Part shown: in pieces, positions 61,755 to 64,000 of the stretch
Layout: every line of letters starts with the position of its first letter
Numbering within the stretch: position 1 is the first letter of the stretch
Source of the DNA: Flectonema sp. DT1601
Taxonomy: Eukaryota; Euglenozoa; Diplonemea; Diplonemida; Diplonemidae
Length of the DNA stretch: 64,000 nucleotides
Assembly: GCA_964019425.1 (NCBI GenBank)
Contig: OZ025790.1
Span: 434,001-498,000, forward strand
Reading direction: 5' to 3'
Notes under the pieces: model-generated
What the model saw: the letters and a program-made list of their open reading frames with translations, nothing else
Told to the model about the DNA's origin: nothing
Database searches by the model: none
Program-made: the position numbers and the translations under genes

Positions 61755-63677
61755 ATGTCTCTGAGAAGAGTTGCAGGTACTTTCACTGGTGCTATTACTA
61801 AGAAAGTTGAAGCAGAACTGGGGACAGCTCCTCCTTTCGAAGACTTTGGTCGCATTCGAAAAAAAAAAAACTTAGAACAAGAAGTTAGATATGTGAATCA
61901 GAAAACAGCAAAAAGTGAGCAAACCAAAGCACTTACGGAAGCTGCTATGCGGAGACAAGAAAGTGAAATGAGAACTAAATTGGTTAATCTTTTATTAAAA
62001 AATAAACCGAGCCAAGCTGGCGCGGGAAGCGACACAAACCGAAAACATGCTCAGCTATTCTTCAACTTAATCTCAAGCATGAGAAAGAACTCTCCACACA
62101 AACTTGGAACATCACTCTACGATGTTGCATCAAGTGCATTGGCTGACTACGGAAGAATTGAATTATTTGATGAGCTTCAAAAATGGATAGCATCTGATTC
62201 AATCAGAGTAACTCCAGCGATAGTAGCATCTAGACTACGGTGTTTATCGGGTAATAGGAAATATAAAGACGCAAGAGATGCATTCGCTGCTGTGAATGGA
62301 ACAAGAATGGCTTTATCACCGATCGTGTTAAGATCATATTTAAAGGCAATCATGAAAGATCCAAAACGAAGAGATGACGAGATTGTTGACATAGTTAAGA
62401 AGCTAGTATCCCAACCGGGGATTGCAAAATGTCAACAAATCTACTCAATAGCGATAACGAGTGTGTCGTCTTATGATGTCGCTGCTGCTATAATTGAAAT
62501 TATGAATTATGAGGGGGTGCGAGTATCTCCTCAAATCATGAATTCAATCATCAACTTGCTATCAAAATCTGGAGACACTCGCGCAGCTGAAACACTCATA
62601 ACGGCAATGCAATCTAAGGAATCTACGAAACCCACGACAGTTACTTATTGTTCGCTAATACAATGCTACAAAGTTTCGAGTCTTCCGTTGTCTGCTGGGC
62701 TTGACATTCGCAGGCGAGTTGAAAAACGAAAACTTCCAAGAACTTCACACTACTACTCAGCTCTGTTATCTCTTATTTATACACGTCTGGATGGTCTTCC
62801 GAAAGAGACTCAGTCTACAACGGATGGTGTGGTTGCTGATGAAAATTCTAAGCAAATAATAACAAAAACAACTGTAGTAGAACTTGTTGACGACATCCTT
62901 AATGAATATATCAGTCTCCATCCAAGAGTTTCTCAAACGAGCCATTGCTGGGGTAAAGTTGCTGAGATTTACGGATCGTTAAAAGAAGCAAAAAAACTTA
63001 ATTCTCACCTACGGAAATGGATGGACGACGGACCTCGACTGACAAAAGGATCGCAAGCAGTAATACTCAGCGCCTATCGACTTCTGGGAGATGAAGGAAA
63101 AATAAATCAAATGAAATTACTTATAAAAGAAAGAGATAATTTCTACACTAATCAAGTTAAGAGACCACTTTCTTGTAACACCTCATTAGAGGTTAAAGAA
63201 ACTGCCGATGGTGTTGATGAAATGTTTACCAAAGGAATAGTAGAAGAACCCTCAGAGTCTCCCACTAAGACAGCTGTTATTTTTGGTTTAAAATCGTTTA
63301 AGACAACTGAAGATGAATTACTCAGCCTGTTACATCGCGTGGGTACTCCAACAGCTTTAGTACTGCTGCACTCGAACAACGATACTTTCTGCCGAGCATA
63401 TGTCATGTATTCCACGTCTAAGGAAGCACAGTCTCTTGTCTTGTTGAATGGAACACCACTTCATGGATCAAATTTAACTATTATTCCATCACGTTCTGAT
63501 TCTTATTTCAAGTTCACACGACAGCTTACACAGAGACTTGCCATCCATCCGTCGACAAAGGCTGCAGTGCAAGCAAAATTAACAACTACACGGTTAAGTG
63601 AGTCTTTGTTTAAGTCACAAGAGCAGTTTAAAAAGATCGTCTCGACGAGTCGCATTAAGAGAAGTATTCGAAGATAG
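61755..63677 (+). CDS. PPR-like protein with C-terminal RRM, probably mitochondrial
   Basis: 640 aa in one exon. The N-terminus (MSLRRVAGTFTGAITKKV) is Arg-rich without acidic residues, as in mitochondrial presequences. Residues about 100-470 are paired helices with PPR-like wording (TPAIVASRLRCLSGNRKYKDARDAF, SPQIMNSIINLLSKSGDTRAAETLITAMQ, TYCSLIQCYK, HYYSALLSLIYT). Residues about 505-580 form an RRM-like unit (TAVIFGLKSFKTTEDELLSLLH … FCRAYVMYSTSKEAQSLVLLNGTPLHGSNLTII) with weak RNP motifs. The tail is very basic. PPR-RRM proteins bind organellar RNA. Euglenozoan mitochondria have heavily processed RNAs, so a part in mitoribosome assembly or RNA processing is likely; which one cannot be said. 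Confidence 0.75.
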   Translation: MSLRRVAGTFTGAITKKVEAELGTAPPFEDFGRIRKKKNLEQEVRYVNQKTAKSEQTKALTEAAMRRQESEMRTKLVNLLLKNKPSQAGAGSDTNRKHAQLFFNLISSMRKNSPHKLGTSLYDVASSALADYGRIELFDELQKWIASDSIRVTPAIVASRLRCLSGNRKYKDARDAFAAVNGTRMALSPIVLRSYLKAIMKDPKRRDDEIVDIVKKLVSQPGIAKCQQIYSIAITSVSSYDVAAAIIEIMNYEGVRVSPQIMNSIINLLSKSGDTRAAETLITAMQSKESTKPTTVTYCSLIQCYKVSSLPLSAGLDIRRRVEKRKLPRTSHYYSALLSLIYTRLDGLPKETQSTTDGVVADENSKQIITKTTVVELVDDILNEYISLHPRVSQTSHCWGKVAEIYGSLKEAKKLNSHLRKWMDDGPRLTKGSQAVILSAYRLLGDEGKINQMKLLIKERDNFYTNQVKRPLSCNTSLEVKETADGVDEMFTKGIVEEPSESPTKTAVIFGLKSFKTTEDELLSLLHRVGTPTALVLLHSNNDTFCRAYVMYSTSKEAQSLVLLNGTPLHGSNLTIIPSRSDSYFKFTRQLTQRLAIHPSTKAAVQAKLTTTRLSESLFKSQEQFKKIVSTSRIKRSIRR

Positions 63678-64000
63678 AACTTGTCGTTAATAAACATTTC
63701 CACGTGACGTGTTGCGTTAAACAATTATTTCTCTCAGCAGGTGTGTTCCAAAATGAATTTATTAGCAGTTTGATCCGTTGATTTTCTTTTAGTGATGTCT
63801 GTGAGGGCTGCTTTGGCTTTTGGATTCCTCATCTCTCAAGTAAGGAAGGCGTTTGAGTGGCTACCTGCTTATACCTGTGGTGGTAGTTGCATAGGTCCCT
63901 ATCCAAGATCATTGGTGGCATTCCTTATCCGTATTCTTGTTTTCTAAGGACCTTCAAATACCTCCGTTGACTTTCTCTTGTAGTCTCTGTGAGGGCCGCT
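63678..64000 (+). other. Possible first exon of another gene, running out of the window
   Basis: ATG at 63795 gives MSVRAALAFGFLISQ, signal-peptide-like, ending at a GTAAGG donor (63840), preceded by CTTTTAG. If real, the following sequence is an intron that contains the start of a tandem repeat. Too short to be sure. Confidence 0.35.
63775..64000 (+). repeat. Start of a tandem repeat, period about 189 bp, cut by the window end
   Basis: CCGTTGATTTTCTTTTAG … TCTGTGAGGGCTGCT at 63775 recurs as CCGTTGACTTTCTCTTGTAG … TCTGTGAGGGCCGCT at 63964. Only the beginning of the second unit is visible. Confidence 0.5.

Overview
The window looks like nuclear DNA of a euglenozoan protist, most likely a diplonemid. 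Three observations support this. The ATP synthase alpha subunit and the cathepsin L-like protease resemble kinetoplastid versions along their whole length, as recalled from the families and not searched. Every credible gene, about 18 of them, lies on the + strand, as expected for polycistronic transcription with trans-splicing. Unlike kinetoplastids, the genes carry cis-spliced introns (donor GTATGT-like, 3' ends A-rich and closing in CAG) and are separated by intergenic DNA full of long A and T runs. No spliced-leader gene was found, so the assignment is an inference.

Layout. At 526-8549 a cathepsin L-like gene is split by an apparently complete, open 7.0 kb non-LTR retrotransposon (LINE) flanked by a perfect 20-bp target-site duplication; removing the element restores the protease frame exactly. 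An 18S rRNA fragment follows near 8925-9034. Next come a 1019-aa protein of unknown function (9251-12310), a giant 3505-aa multi-exon surface/membrane protein (12763-23442), an uncharacterised 390-aa protein, and a MAN1/Src1-like inner nuclear membrane protein. Two malate dehydrogenase genes (27527-28540 and 30269-31306) show signs of gene conversion and flank a small coiled-coil gene and a candidate structured RNA. From 31.3 to 35.4 kb there is a repeat-rich accessory block: dispersed repeats, a GC-rich zinc-finger ORF, a ubiquitin-like/LRR (BspA-type) gene and a decayed LINE fragment.

From 35.4 kb the genes are ATP synthase alpha, a sphingolipid synthase, a possible Nudix-fold protein, and a six-exon gene (40668-47827) for a predicted mitochondrial protein with degenerate HMG-box-like segments. 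Two introns of that gene are swollen by the same 113-bp hairpin-forming satellite plus a second repeat family. Further on lie two membrane proteins, one a J-domain protein, a small conserved-looking protein, a type II membrane protein with a decayed partial duplicate, and the major vault protein gene (53106-58894), whose first intron is a 3 kb array of a 183-bp satellite. The window ends with a SARNP/Tho1-like RNA-binding protein, a PPR-RRM protein, and the start of what may be another gene with another tandem repeat.

The genes do not form a metabolic pathway. Mitochondrial functions recur: ATP synthase, MDH, the HMG-like protein and the PPR-RRM protein. The most unusual theme is the growth of satellite arrays inside introns of otherwise compact genes, where the normal introns seen here are about 60-250 nt.
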